Positions 42,869-54,504 of a stretch of DNA of 64,000 bases are shown in pieces; within the stretch, counting starts at the first letter, position 1; every line of letters starts with the position of its first letter. A program made the translations under genes and the position numbers. Source of the DNA: Posidonia oceanica (lineage: Eukaryota > Streptophyta > Magnoliopsida > Alismatales > Posidoniaceae); the NCBI GenBank assembly GCA_037176725.1, contig JAZBRS010000054.1, positions 16,014,001-16,078,000 of the forward strand. The letters are read 5' to 3'. The notes under the pieces were generated by a model. The model was not told the origin of the DNA. It was given only the letters and a program-made list of their open reading frames with translations, and searched no databases.

Positions 42869-45800
42869 ATGGCCTTTAACAGTAATAATGCAATTGAGGG
42901 TCAAAGCTTTAACAGACCTCCATTTTTCGATGGAAACAACTACACCTATTGGAAATGTAGAATGATAATATATTTAAAATCAACAAACTTTAAATTATAG
43001 GATATAACAATTAATGGATTTCCTAAAAATGAAAAACCATATAAAGACTGGAATGAAGAAGATGAGAGATTAGCCACCTTAGATGCAAAAGGGCTTAATA
43101 TAATTTTTTGTGCTGTAAATCATGAACAATTCAATAAAATATCAAATTGTACTACCGCACAAGAAGCATGGCATAATCTTGAAGTATCCCATGAAGGGAC
43201 CAACTAAGTTAAGGAAACAAAAATCAATATGCTTGTACATAAATATGAACTTTTTAAAATGAAACCAAATGAGCCCTAGGAGAAATGTTTACTAGATTCT
43301 GTGATATCACAAACTCTCTTCAATCTCTAGGAAAAACTTATCCTCAATGTGATTTAGTTAGAAAAGTGTTAAGATCTTTAACCCCTGAATGGGAAAAGAA
43401 AACTATTGCTATTGAAGAAGCTAAAGATCTATCCACTTATGCCTTGGAAAGTTTAATTGGAAATTTAACCTCATATGAAGTTCAAATGCAAGAAAAAGAA
43501 AATGATAAACAGCCATATAAAAAGATAATTGCACTAATAACAACTACAAACTCAGAAACTGAAAGTGAATATGATGATGAAATAGCTCTTCTTACTAGAA
43601 AATTCAAACAATTTATAAGAAACAAAAAATTCTCAAGAAAAGGAAGATTTAATGAACAAGAAGATGCACCTTTGTGTTTTAACTGTAACAAACCAGGACA
43701 TCTCAAGAGAGATTGCCCTTTGCTTAAAATAAAGAATTTCAGAAATGAAAATAGAAGGCCTAAGAAAAAGACTCTCCAAGCCACATGAGATGAGATTGAT
43801 TCTTCCTCTGATGAAGAATCATCCTCTGATTCTGAAAAGGCAAACATGTATTTCACAGCGTAAGAAGATTGCCCTATCTCCCAAAGTGATGACATGGAAG
43901 AACTTCTTGAAGCCTTGAAAAATATAAAAACCTAAAATCATCATCAAAACTTCTAAATCAACAAAATAATGATTTAACAAAGAAGAATGATACTCTAATA
44001 AATGAAGGAGAAAAACTATTATAAATATGGAGGTAAATATGGAGGTAAAACATATGAGATACAAGATTTCAAATTTAGAAAATGATATAAAAACCTTGAA
44101 GGATAAGAGTAATGATCTCTATAACACTGTTGTAAAATTTACAAAGGGAAAGCAAAATCTAGACTTACTATTATCTAGTCAAAGATCCTCAATGTACAAG
44201 CAATGTATTGGTTATTCCTCTTTCAGGGAGAAACCATACAAAAATGGATTTATTAGAGAAACAACACATGAAAAATACATATTTGTGATAAAGAAACTAA
44301 ATCCATCTAAGTGGGTAGAGAGGGATAGATTTGGAAACAATAGATTTCGTCCTACTAAAATGTGGGTTCCTAAAGCTTTGTTATCCTCTAATGTAGGAGC
44401 ATGATGAACTCAAAATGGATTTTGGACAGTGGTTGCTCTTGTCACATGACCGAAGATCATAATCTCCTGAGCACTCTTAAGTCTAAAGATGAAGAAACAG
44501 TTACATTTGGAGATAATGCCAAAGGGAAAATTATCGGGATAGGAAATGTAGGTAATCCTGAAAATCCCTCTATTGAAAATGTTCTGTTAGTTGATGGCTT
44601 AAAACATAATTTAATTAGCATTAGTCAATTATGTGATATTGGTTACAAAGTTTTATTTGATAAAAAGGAATGCACTATTTTTGAATCAATTACAAATCAA
44701 ATAATATTTACTGGAAATAGAAAGCATAATATGTATAAAATTAAAGTTTCCTATAAAACAAATAAAACAATATCATATGTCGCTTCTACAAATGATGATG
44801 CTTGGTTATGGCATAGAAGACTCGGTCATGCCAATATGAGACAATTATCTAAATTATCTAAAGGTGATTTTATTTATGGTTTACCAAAAAATTAATTTAA
44901 AAAAGGACAGATTATGTGATGCTTGTCAATATGGAAAGCAAATAAAATCCTTTTTCAAAACAAAAGAAATGATTTCTACTAGTAAACCTCTGGAACTCAT
45001 TCATATCGATTTATTTGGTCCTAGTAGAACCTTGAGTCTAGGAGGAAAAATGTATGCCTTTGTTTTGGTAGATGATTTCTCGAGATTCACATGGGTATTG
45101 TTTTTAACAAATAAAAATGATGTATTTTCTGAATTTCAAAAGTTTTGTAAAATGGTTTAAAATGAAAAAAGGCTAAGTATTATTAAAATAAGAAGTGACC
45201 ATGGAGGAGAATTTGAGAATGAAGTTTTTGAAAATTTTTGTGAAGAAAACGGTTTTCAACATAATTTCTCTTTTCCTAGAACTCCCTAATAAAATGGGGT
45301 TGTTGAAAGGAAAAATCGTACATTGCAAGAAATGGCTAGAATAATGCTTTGTGAAAACAATTTACCTAAGTATTTCTGGGCCAAAGCTATCAATACAGCA
45401 TGTTATATTTTAAATAGAGTTTTACTTAGACCAGTTTTAAATAAAACTCCTTTTGAGTTTTGGTTTTGCAAGACTCCACGAATTTCATATTTCAAAGTTT
45501 TTGGTTGCAAATGTTTTATCTTAAACACCAAAGATAATTTGGATAAATTTGATCCTAAATCTGATGAAGGAATATTTCTTGGATATTCCACTAGAAGTAA
45601 AGTATATAAAATATACAATAAAAGAACACTCACGATTGAAGAGTCAATGCATGTAAACTTTGATGGAAGTTACAACAAAATCATAAATCTAGAAAATGAA
45701 GAAAATGATCAAGAAAATCAAGTAAGAAAACTTGAAAACAATAAAAACATAAGTAAACTAGAAGAAGTTAAAAATAACTCTTTTAACTGGCAATTCATTC

Positions 45801-47440
45801 AAGGTCATCCTAAAGAACAAATCCTTGGAGAAATCTCCAAAGGAATATTGACCAGATCCAAATTAGATCACGAATGTGCCACATATGCATTCATCTCAAC
45901 TATTGAGCCCAAAAATATAAATGAGGCTTGCAAAGATGAATTCTGGATGATTGCTATGAATGAAGAATTAAATCAATTCAATCGAAACAATGTTTGGGAA
46001 TTAGTTCCAAACCCCAAAGATCATCAAATTATTGAAACAAAATGGATCTATAGAAATAAGTTAGATGAATCTGGAAACATAGTTAAAAATAAGGCTAGGT
46101 TAGTGGCACAAGGATACAATCAAGAAGAAGGAATTGACTTTGATGAAACTTATGCTTCGGTAGCCAGATTAGAATCAATAATGATGTTATTAGCCTATGC
46201 AAGTTTAATGAACTTCAAGTTATATCAAATGGATGTTAAAAGTGTCTTTCTAAATGGGGTAATTGAGGAAGAAGTATATGTGAAACAACCTCCTGGATTT
46301 GAACACGAAGTTTATACAGATCATGTATTCAAATTAAACAAAGCTCTCTATGGTCTAAAACAAGCTCCTAGAGTTTGGTATGATAGGTTAAAGAAAATTT
46401 TGATTGAAAAAGGCTTTGTTGTTGGAATTGCTGACACAACATTATTTATCAAGAAAGATGAAAAATACATTCTATTAATCCAAATCTATGTTGATGATAT
46501 CATTTTTGGATCAACCAATGAAGATCTATGTGAAGAATTCTCTAACATTATGCAAAAAGAATTTAAGATGAGCATGATGGGAGAATTAAATTATTTTCTT
46601 GGATTTCAAGTAAAGCAAATGAATGAAGGAATATTCATCTACCAAAAAAAATATACGAAAGAGTTATTGAAAAGATTTGGAATAGAAAATTCAAAAGATG
46701 CTAAAACACCCATGAGCACAAATACCAAGTTAGAAAATGATGAAAATGGGAAAAATATAGATCAAAAGATGTTTAGAGGCATGATAGGTTCTTTACTTTA
46801 TTTAACTGCTAGTAGATCAGATATCATGTTTAGTGTGTATCTTTGTACCAGATATCAAGCTGCACCAAAGGAATCTCATTTGATTGCAGTTAAGAGAATA
46901 TTTCGATATCTACATGGAACTACATATTTAGGTCTATTTTATCCTAAAAATACAAACATAGAATTAATAGGTTATAGTGATGCTGATTATGCTGAATGTA
47001 AAACTGATGGAAAGAGCACTAGTGGAACATGTCAATTTTTAAGACATTCTTTAGTTTCTTAGTTCTGTAAGAAACAAAATAGTGTTGCCCTTTTTACTAC
47101 TGATGCAGAATATATAGCAGCTGGATGCTGCTGTACCCAAATATTGTGGATGAAACAAACATTAAAAGATTTTGACTTAATATTCAACACAACACCCATA
47201 ATGTGTGATAATATAAGTGCAATAAATCTTTTTAAAAATCCAGTAAACCATTCAAGAACCAAACACATTGAAGTAAGACACCATTTTCTGAGAGATCATG
47301 TTGCAAACAATAATATAAAATTAGAATTTATCTCTACATCTGAACAACTAGCTGATATCTTTACAAAACCACTTGATGAATCACAATTTGTAAAAATTAG
47401 AAGACATCTAGGTATATGCAAGATAGGTGATCTAAATTAA
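42869..47440 (+). pseudogene. Sirevirus Gag-Pol polyprotein, inactivated
   Basis: Gag starts at 42869 (MAFNSNNAIEGQSFNRPPFF, then GNNYTYWKCRM). The zinc knuckle CFNCNKPGHLKRDCP is near 43680, the protease WILDSGCSCHMT near 44416, the integrase HRRLGHANMRQLSKL then CDACQYGK near 44810-44940, RT with YVDD at 46487-46498, and RNase H to 47440 (LADIFTKPLDESQF). Defects include early Gag stops, a frameshift before 43285, TGA at 43786, a frameshift near 44890 in integrase, stops near 45160 and 45290, and TAG at 47060 (SLVS then FCKKQ). The uninterrupted 579-codon stretch covering the integrase end, RT and most of RNase H is the best preserved part. Confidence 0.92.
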
Positions 47441-47537
47441 TTTTTTTTTCTCAGAAATCAAAATCGGTATACCGAAATTAATCGGTTTTCCGATTTCTGT
47501 ATAAATCTGTCAAATTTTTTGTGGCACCGTTTTTGTC

Positions 47538-47782
47538 CGATTTTCCGAAAATCCCTGATTCGGAAGATCATTTTTGACCGATTTTCCGAAAATCTCTGTT
47601 TCGGAAGATCATTTTTGACCGATTTTCCGAAAATCCCTGTTTCAGAAGATCATTTTTGACCGATTTTCCGAAAATCCTTGATTCGGAAGATCATTTTTGA
47701 CCGATTTCCGAAAATCCCTTTTTCGGAAGATTATTTTTGACCGGTTTTCTGAAAATCCCTGATTTGAAAGTTCTTTTTCGTC
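47538..47782 (+). repeat. 41-bp tandem repeat with internal palindrome
   Basis: Units begin at 47538, 47579, 47620, 47661, 47702 and 47742 (last spacing 40). Each contains GATTTTCCGAAAATC, a near-perfect inverted repeat, then a TTCGGAAGATCATTTTTGAC segment. More degenerate copies extend to about 48000. The array sits between pol and the third ORF. Confidence 0.92.
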
Positions 47783-48156
47783 TGGTGTACCAATTATGCA
47801 GAAAAACGAAAAAACCTGTAGTTTTTTCGGTGAACCAATGTTTACCGGTTTTCCGAAATTTCGTGATTCAGAAATTCAATTTTGACCGGTGTACCATTTT
47901 GAATTTAAATCAACAACTATTTGTATTTTCTTCGGTAAACCAATATTAACTAGTTTTCCAAAATTCCCTGATTCGGTAGTTCAATTAGGACCGGTTTACC
48001 GTTTTTCATTTTAAAATCATTTTTTTTCATTGAAAACCGTAGATTTCTGACCGTTTCTATAAATAGTCTCACTTCCGTTTTTGGCCGACATTCCACCCTA
48101 ATCCACCAAAAACCCTCACAATTCTTCTCCATTCGTCGTCACCTCTCCGGCCTCCG

Positions 48157-49335
48157 GTGCCTCACCGATCGTTGTCACCTCTCCGGCCTCCGGCGCCTCT
48201 CCATCGTCTCCTCTCCGTTTTGTCGGTTCCTCCTCCTACTTCTCTTCATCTTCAAATGACGCTAAAGAAAACCCAAGCACAGAAGTCCAAGAGGAAGGTT
48301 CCGTCCGTCGGCAGCAACACCTCCGATGACGACCACACCCACGGTAACAAGTTCCTCCACTTCATCGATGAGGAAGCTATGAAAGCCCACCGAGAGAGAT
48401 TTGCCAACCGAGAGGTCCTCATGGGCAGAAGAGTAAACTTCCAATCCTTGGGTGACATACGATCTCTTTTTGATGTCCAATCTTTATCTCCATTTTTAGC
48501 ATCTATGAGCGACAATAAGTATTATCCATACCTAGTGTCTGAGTTCTATGCCAACCTCTTAATATCAGCTGATACTTATGGTTCATATCTTCTAGGAATA
48601 GAAATGACATTTGATGAAGTCCTAATAGGTCAACTACTAAAAATTCCTTCCTTGAGTATAGACATCACATTATCTGTAGAGGAATTAGATATTAGCTATT
48701 TAGAAATAAATAAAACCATTTCCCAAAACAAAAAGAGTACTTTTATCGCGAATAAAATAAACCAGATCCAAAATATCTAGGATTATTGCATATATTCTAG
48801 CGGCAAATGTTATTCAAAAAAGGGATACTTTGATGAATTGAGTAGCATGACTTGCAAAGCTGTGTATGCCATAATTAAAAATATTCCTGTTAATTGGGCT
48901 CGTGTCATAATTCATCATATGACACATATCAAAATAAAACTTTTTTATGGACCCCTTCTCACATATGTCTTTATTCACTTTGGTGTCCCACTAGAAAATG
49001 AAACAAACCTTCCCATTAGGGTCCATCTTATAGATGATGTCGCTATAGTAAGAATGGAAAAAGCATTGGAAAGAGCAAGAGTTCTCAAAAGTACTCGTCC
49101 ATCTTCCTCTAGCTCTCAAATACCTCAAGTTGAGAGTTCTGAAGAAGAAGAAGAGGAAAACCAAGAAGAATTTGGAAAGATCAGAAAAGAGATAGAAGAA
49201 TTAAAACTCCAAAGCACTATTTGGCAAAGCAGTGTCGATGACTAGCAAATGAGAATGGAAAAAAAGATGGATGATCAGCACTCAGAAATAATGCAATATC
49301 TTCATGGACATCTGCCTCCTCCATCCAGCCAGTAG
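48157..49335 (+). pseudogene. Sirevirus third ORF (env-like / plant transposon protein)
   Basis: One continuous frame broken by TAG at 48778 and TAG at 49243, ending at 49333. After a Pro/Ser-rich start (a second Met at 48256 may be the true start), it contains FANREVLMGRRVNFQSL, a hydrophobic-aromatic region (PYLVSEFYANLLISA) and VYAIIKNIPVNWARVIIHHM, all typical of the putative plant transposon protein found 3' of pol. The C-terminus has an acidic run and heptad-like coiled coil (EEFGKIRKEIEELKLQ). Its role is unproven; env-like function has been proposed for Sireviruses. I see no signal peptide or convincing membrane anchor. Confidence 0.75.
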
Positions 49336-49512
49336 TTGGAGCTTTTATATATCTTTACTATGTTTTTTTCTGAGATATATAACAATCTTAAACATTATGT
49401 TTTTTTTTTGGACTTGTTTATGCGCTTAAGATCCAAATCTTGGTAGCTTCTTGTTTTTTGGTCAAATCTTGCTTATAAATATATTATTATCACATTTCTT
49501 TTTGTATTATGA

Positions 49513-49730
49513 CAAAAAAGGGGAGAAATCATCATCACATATTTGATTTAAAGCCTATAATAAGGGGGAGCATATATATGCTTATCTAAGTTTATGTAAG
49601 GGGGAGCATTTCAATCAACATTGAAAATTATTCACATGTTTATTACATCATCAATATTGATTACTGTCAAAGGATAAAAGAAATGAATATGTTAATGTTT
49701 AGTTTTTGTCATCATAAAAAAAGGGGAGAT
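49513..49730 (+). other. multiple polypurine tracts upstream of the Sirevirus 3' LTR
   Basis: GACAAAAAAGGGGAGAAATC at 49511-49530, AAGGGGGAGCAT at about 49562 and about 49598, and the functional-position tract AAAAAAAGGGGAGAT ending at 49730. Repetition of this tract is a recognised Sirevirus trait. Confidence 0.85.
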
Positions 49731-50958
49731 TGTTGAAAAATATCTGTGATATATGAATTTTGATGATAACAAATTGAATTAATGATATTACTTGAGATTA
49801 TTATTCAGTTGATTTTTAAGATAGGTGGATTATCTGAGAAAAGTCAATCATTGAAGAATATCAAGTATAGCATGGAATGTAGAAGAAAATTTTACATCAG
49901 AGACTACACAAGGACAAGAAGAAAGATCAAGTCAAAATGTATTTATGTTGTAATTTTGTGTATATTTCTTTATCATTATACTCTAAGAAAGGATGTAACG
50001 GATCTCCAAGAAAATCCAAAAAACAGTTGGGATGTCACCCTTACCTAAACCTGGGGATTACACTTAGAACAACCTCAAAGTTTAGAAGTTGGGTTAGAAA
50101 CGGAAAATCGATTCTCACCGGTATACCGTTCCACTGGTTAGAAGGTTAATTAGCAAAAATATCATTTAAATAAGACCATTGGGCAAAAACGGAACACCGT
50201 TGTATAACGGAATACCGTTACCTGAAATAGGATCCTTAGCTCTGATATCCACCGGAACACCGGTAGTATTTGTCTACAGCTCAGATTAATATCGGAATAC
50301 CGTTTCATACTAAAATACCGATTTAGTCAAACGTTGGAGATTTTCGGTCAACCGATTCATTTCGGAATACCGTTTTATACTAGCCGTTTGTTAACGTTGA
50401 GCTAGCCGTTAGACATAGATTTGGGCCATGTTTTATCTATAAATAGGACCCTCTAGGACCCACCAAAGGCACCTACCACCAACTAGCCTGTGTACTATTC
50501 CTTTCCTAAGCTACAAGCTCCATACTAGTGAGAATACTCCCAAAACATTCAAAAAGGCGGCATCTTGTGAAAGTTTCATCAAGAGATCAAAAAGGGGTAC
50601 TACTTAGTTTATTGTAAATAAGGAACATCCTTCTTGGGCTGTGAGAAGAGCTCTGCTAGTGTTTGCAGAGGAGGTATTCTTTATCAAGTAAGTGTTGTAT
50701 TATTTGATAAAGATTAAGGAAACTCTAGAGGAGATCTGGGAGTGGACTAGGCCGGGTTGGCTGAACCACTATATATACTATGTCTATTATCATTGCCTCT
50801 CTTCCCTTTCTGTGATTGTAATAGTAATTATTTAAACTGTTCTTCTTATATTTTTCATTTTGAATATTACCTATTAATCTGTTAAAATTGGTTAAAATTC
50901 TGTTTAAAATTAAAATACTCTATTCACCCCCCTCTAGGGTTGCCTCTCGATCCTAACA
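49731..50958 (+). repeat. 3' LTR of the Sirevirus
   Basis: TGTTGAAAAATATCTG...TCCTAACA, 1228 bp, followed by CATAT. It retains the TATA box TCTATAAATAGGA at about 50436 that the 5' LTR has lost. Confidence 0.92.
50437..50447 (+). promoter_or_regulatory. TATA box in the Sirevirus 3' LTR
   Basis: CTATAAATAGG, matching the solo LTR at 1348-1358. It could only drive transcription out of the element's right end. Confidence 0.6.
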
Positions 50959-51180
50959 CATATGACTGCAAGATGCAGTTTTGTTGTGTGCAAATGTTGG
51001 ATGAAATCTAGCGATTTAAATTGAATCTTTGATAGATCGTGCGATTGGAGTTGGAATTGGGAGATCTAGATATTTTCAAACATTCTGGAGAGATTGAACG
51101 GGTCTGATTGGTGAGATTCTACTTCGTTTACATAGATCTAAGAGATTAGTGTGGAAGCATGTAGAGAGGGTCAATTCTTT

Positions 51181-54100
51181 ATGCAAGGGTCTGATCTTTG
51201 ACAACCTCGCGAAGAGGATTGTGGATTCCTACTCTAAGATGGAGACTGCAAAGGAGATCTGGGACTCCTTAAAGAAGCAGAACAAGGATGATGACAATTT
51301 GGACAAAATTCAATGACTGCAAGTTCGAGGAGGACAAACCCATGCTTCTGCAAGTCAAAGACTTGGTGCAAATTAGTCAGAGAATGGCTGAAGACAAGAT
51401 GAAGCTTCCAGAGAGGTATTTGGTCGAGTACATCTTGAATAAACTACCAGCAGGTTGGACTCTTTCACCACTGATATTTATCGCAAGAAAACAGAAGTTA
51501 AGATGGACGATTTGTTTGCGATTCATCAGGATCGAGGATGAGGTGAAGCAAAGGGCAAAATATGATGTGATTGTCAAGCAGGTAGCTATAGCTAATGTTG
51601 TTTCTTTGGTCGAATCTAAGGTGGATAAGTGACCAAATTGTGGTGCCAAAGGCAAGAGGCGTATGTCGATTAGTCGAGTGAGTTAGGGCACCATAGACTT
51701 GGGCATGTGGACTATAAGAGAATTGGAAAGATGTCCAATCTTTGGCTTATTTCAAAATGTGAGGGTAATACACACGAGAAGTGTGAGATTTGTGCGCAAA
51801 CGAAGATCGTTAGAAAATCCTTTAAGAGAGTTTCTAGGAGTACATAAATTCTAGAATTGGTCTATTCTGACACATGTGATTTCAAAAGCTTCACCAATAA
51901 AGACGGAATGAAGTACTTCGTTACCTTCATAGATGACTACTCTAGATATGCCTTTGTTTATTTGCTGAAGTCAAAAGATCAAACATTTGAGAAGTGTATG
52001 GACTTCAAGGTTCTAGCAGAAAGACAAACAGGAAGGAACCTGAAGAGACTGAGAAGTGACAGAAGAGAAGAATACCGGTCCAAGGAGTTTGCGACATTCC
52101 ACATAGAGCATGGAATTGAGAATGAAACCACAGCTCCATACCGTCCTCAATCGAATGGAGTAGCAAAAATGAAGAATAGGACCTTGATTGAGATGGTCAA
52201 TTCTTTGTTACTGACAGCTGGGCTATCGAATTACTACTGGGGTGAAGCAGTTCTTTCAACAAGCTATATTCTCAATAGAGTACCTTTCTTCAAGACGGAG
52301 ACGATACCACATGAACTTTGGTTCAAGATCCAACCAAGGCAGTATTTCTGGGATCTATTAGAGTGTGGGGGTTTTTAGCCTATGTTAGGCTACTAGACAT
52401 AAAGATTAAGAAGTTAGAAACTCATACAACCAAGGTGGTATTTCTGGGGTGTTGAGAGTAGTGATGCTCGAAAGTTTCTAGATTTGGAAATGAATTCCAT
52501 CATAGAAGCTCGAGATGCAGAGTACTTCGAGGAGAAGTTCATCAAGACAAAAGCATCATGTTGCATGATTTTCCAGAAAATCCCTCTACGGGAGAGAATG
52601 AGATTCTAGAATCTGACAAAGAGTCAGAATCTATGACTGAGGAGGTTGTACCCTAGGTGGAAGAGCCACCAATCAAGTGAGCAAGAAAGGAGAAGACCTT
52701 TGGACTTGATTTTACCATTTATAGCATAGAAGGTGACTTACAAAGCTTCATGGAAGCAATGCAGTCTAGAGATGTAGCATTCTGGCAAGATGTAATCTAA
52801 GATGAGTACAACTCAATAATGGATAACAATACGTGGGTGTTGGTGGATCTACCTAATGGCTCAAAACCAATTGGCTCCAAATAGGTCTTCAAGAAGAAGA
52901 TGAAGGTTGATGGTTCAGTGGATAAGTACAAGGCTAGGCTAGTCGTTAAAGGAAGGCATCGATTATTTTGATACCTATTCTCCAGTAGCTCGTATTTCCA
53001 CCATTCATTTATTGATTGCAATGGCTGCAATACAAAAGATGGCGATACATCAGATGGATGTAAACATTGCATTCTTATATGGAGACTTGACTGAGGAAAT
53101 TTACATGATTCGGCCTGAAAGGTTCGTAGTCAAGGGACTAGAACGAAATGTATGTAAATAGGTAAGATCTTTATATGGAATGCAGGAAGCTCCCAAGATG
53201 TGGCATGAGAAATTTGTCGAAGTGATCAAGTCAAATGACTACAAAGTCAGTGATGTTGACAAGTGTATTTACACAAAATTTATTGATGGACAAGGAGTCA
53301 TCATATGTCTTTATGTGGATGATATTGTTATCTTTGGTACTGACACAGAGGCTGTGAAAGATGCAAAGAAATTTATTTCATCCAAGTTTAGCATAAAAGA
53401 CATGGAACTTGCAAATGTGATCCTGGGGATCAAGATAGTGAGGACTATAGAGGGATGAACCTTGACATAGTCTCACTATATTGAGAATGTACTTACGAAG
53501 TACAAGTATTCTGACTTAGCAATAGTATACACAATGTACGACTATGTGTGCAAGTTAGAGGAAAATAGTGGGAAAGCTGTACGACAGCTAGAGTATTCCA
53601 AAGTTGTTGGAAGTCTCATGTATGCAATGAATTACACTAGGCCAGACATAGCATTTGCTGTGAGTATGTTGAGCAGGTTCACTGAGAATCCAAGCAAGGA
53701 GCATTAGATTGCTATAGAAAGGGTAATGGCTTACCTTAAAGGAACCATGCATTATGCTCTACATTTTACTGGCTATCCCACTATGATAGAAGCATACTTA
53801 GATGCGAGTTGCGGAGGAGAGAAAAATGGAACATTCATAGGTGGATTTGTCTTTCTACTTGGTGGAGTTACTATATCGTGGAAGTCGAAGAAGTAGAGTG
53901 TCATCTTGAAATCCTCTATGAAATCTGAGTTTTATGCATTGGCGGCCACAACCGAAGATGTAGAGTATTTTAGAGAGTTACTATTTGATCTTCCACCATT
54001 CAGAGAAAGAATGTTGGGCATTGCTATCTCTTGTGACAATCAAGCAGCTACGATAGCTAGTGGTAATAATTTGTACAACGGATGGAAAAGGACCATGCGG

Positions 54101-54211
54101 ATCCACCATGCACATGTTCCTGATCTACTTAAAAGGGGTGTGATCATGATGATCGACGTTAGAAGTCAGGAGAATCTGGCCGATCACTTTACAAAAGATC
54201 TCACGAGATAA
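51181..54211 (+). pseudogene. copia Gag-Pol of element C, heavily degraded
   Basis: Gag UBN2-type segments are LAKRIVDSYSKMETAKEIWD, then LVQISQRMAEDKMKLPERYL and YILNKLPAGW. The protease and zinc knuckle are not found, implying a deletion near 51640. The GAG-pre-integrase part (LGHVDYKRIGKMSN, CEICAQTK) and the integrase (YSDTCDF, FIDDYSRYAFVYLL, QSNGVAKMKNRT, where the catalytic Glu is replaced by Lys in VAKMKN) follow. RT has YVDD at 53312-53323, then RNase H with CDNQAATIASGNN and the tail NLADHFTKDLTR. There are many stops and shifts. The lost catalytic Glu is an independent sign of inactivity. Confidence 0.85.
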
Positions 54212-54504
54212 TTCGTAGAGAAGACTTCAAAAGGAATAGGGCTAATATTTACATTGTAAACATCTATGTATTCTACCATTTAAATATTTGTTATTAGTTC
54301 AAAGAGCAGTCTACTAGACTTTTATTTAATGGTTCAAAGAAGAAATAGATGGTTTATTGGTTTGTTGCACTATTTATTAATTTTGATGGAGTTGGACTCC
54401 AATAAGCCTATTCCTTATAATGCATATCTTGTTGAGGTTAGCAAGATGCCTTAATGAGTCCATATGCATTTGTGATGCATTATGCTTTTGTAGGAGGCAC
54501 ACTG

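Larger units (their letters stand above)
41658..50958 (+). mobile_element. Sirevirus-type Ty1/copia element, structurally complete
   Basis: A 9.3-kb element with LTRs 41658-42805 and 49731-50958, flanked by CATAT on both sides. Sirevirus traits are the LTR start (TTTTGATGATAACAAA), a Met-tRNA primer site, gag-pol, a further ORF after pol with coiled-coil potential, several polypurine-like tracts (AAAAAAGGGGAGA, AAGGGGGAGCAT) before the 3' LTR, and clusters of CGGNNNNCCG palindromes in the LTRs. The LTRs differ at roughly 2-3% of aligned sites by eye, plus one 77-bp deletion, so it is the youngest large insertion here. All its ORFs carry stops or frameshifts. Confidence 0.93.

Noticed and set aside
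47538..47782. Regular 41-bp repeats considered as a CRISPR array
   Set aside because: Units are contiguous with no unique spacers, no cas genes, and they lie within a plant retrotransposon.
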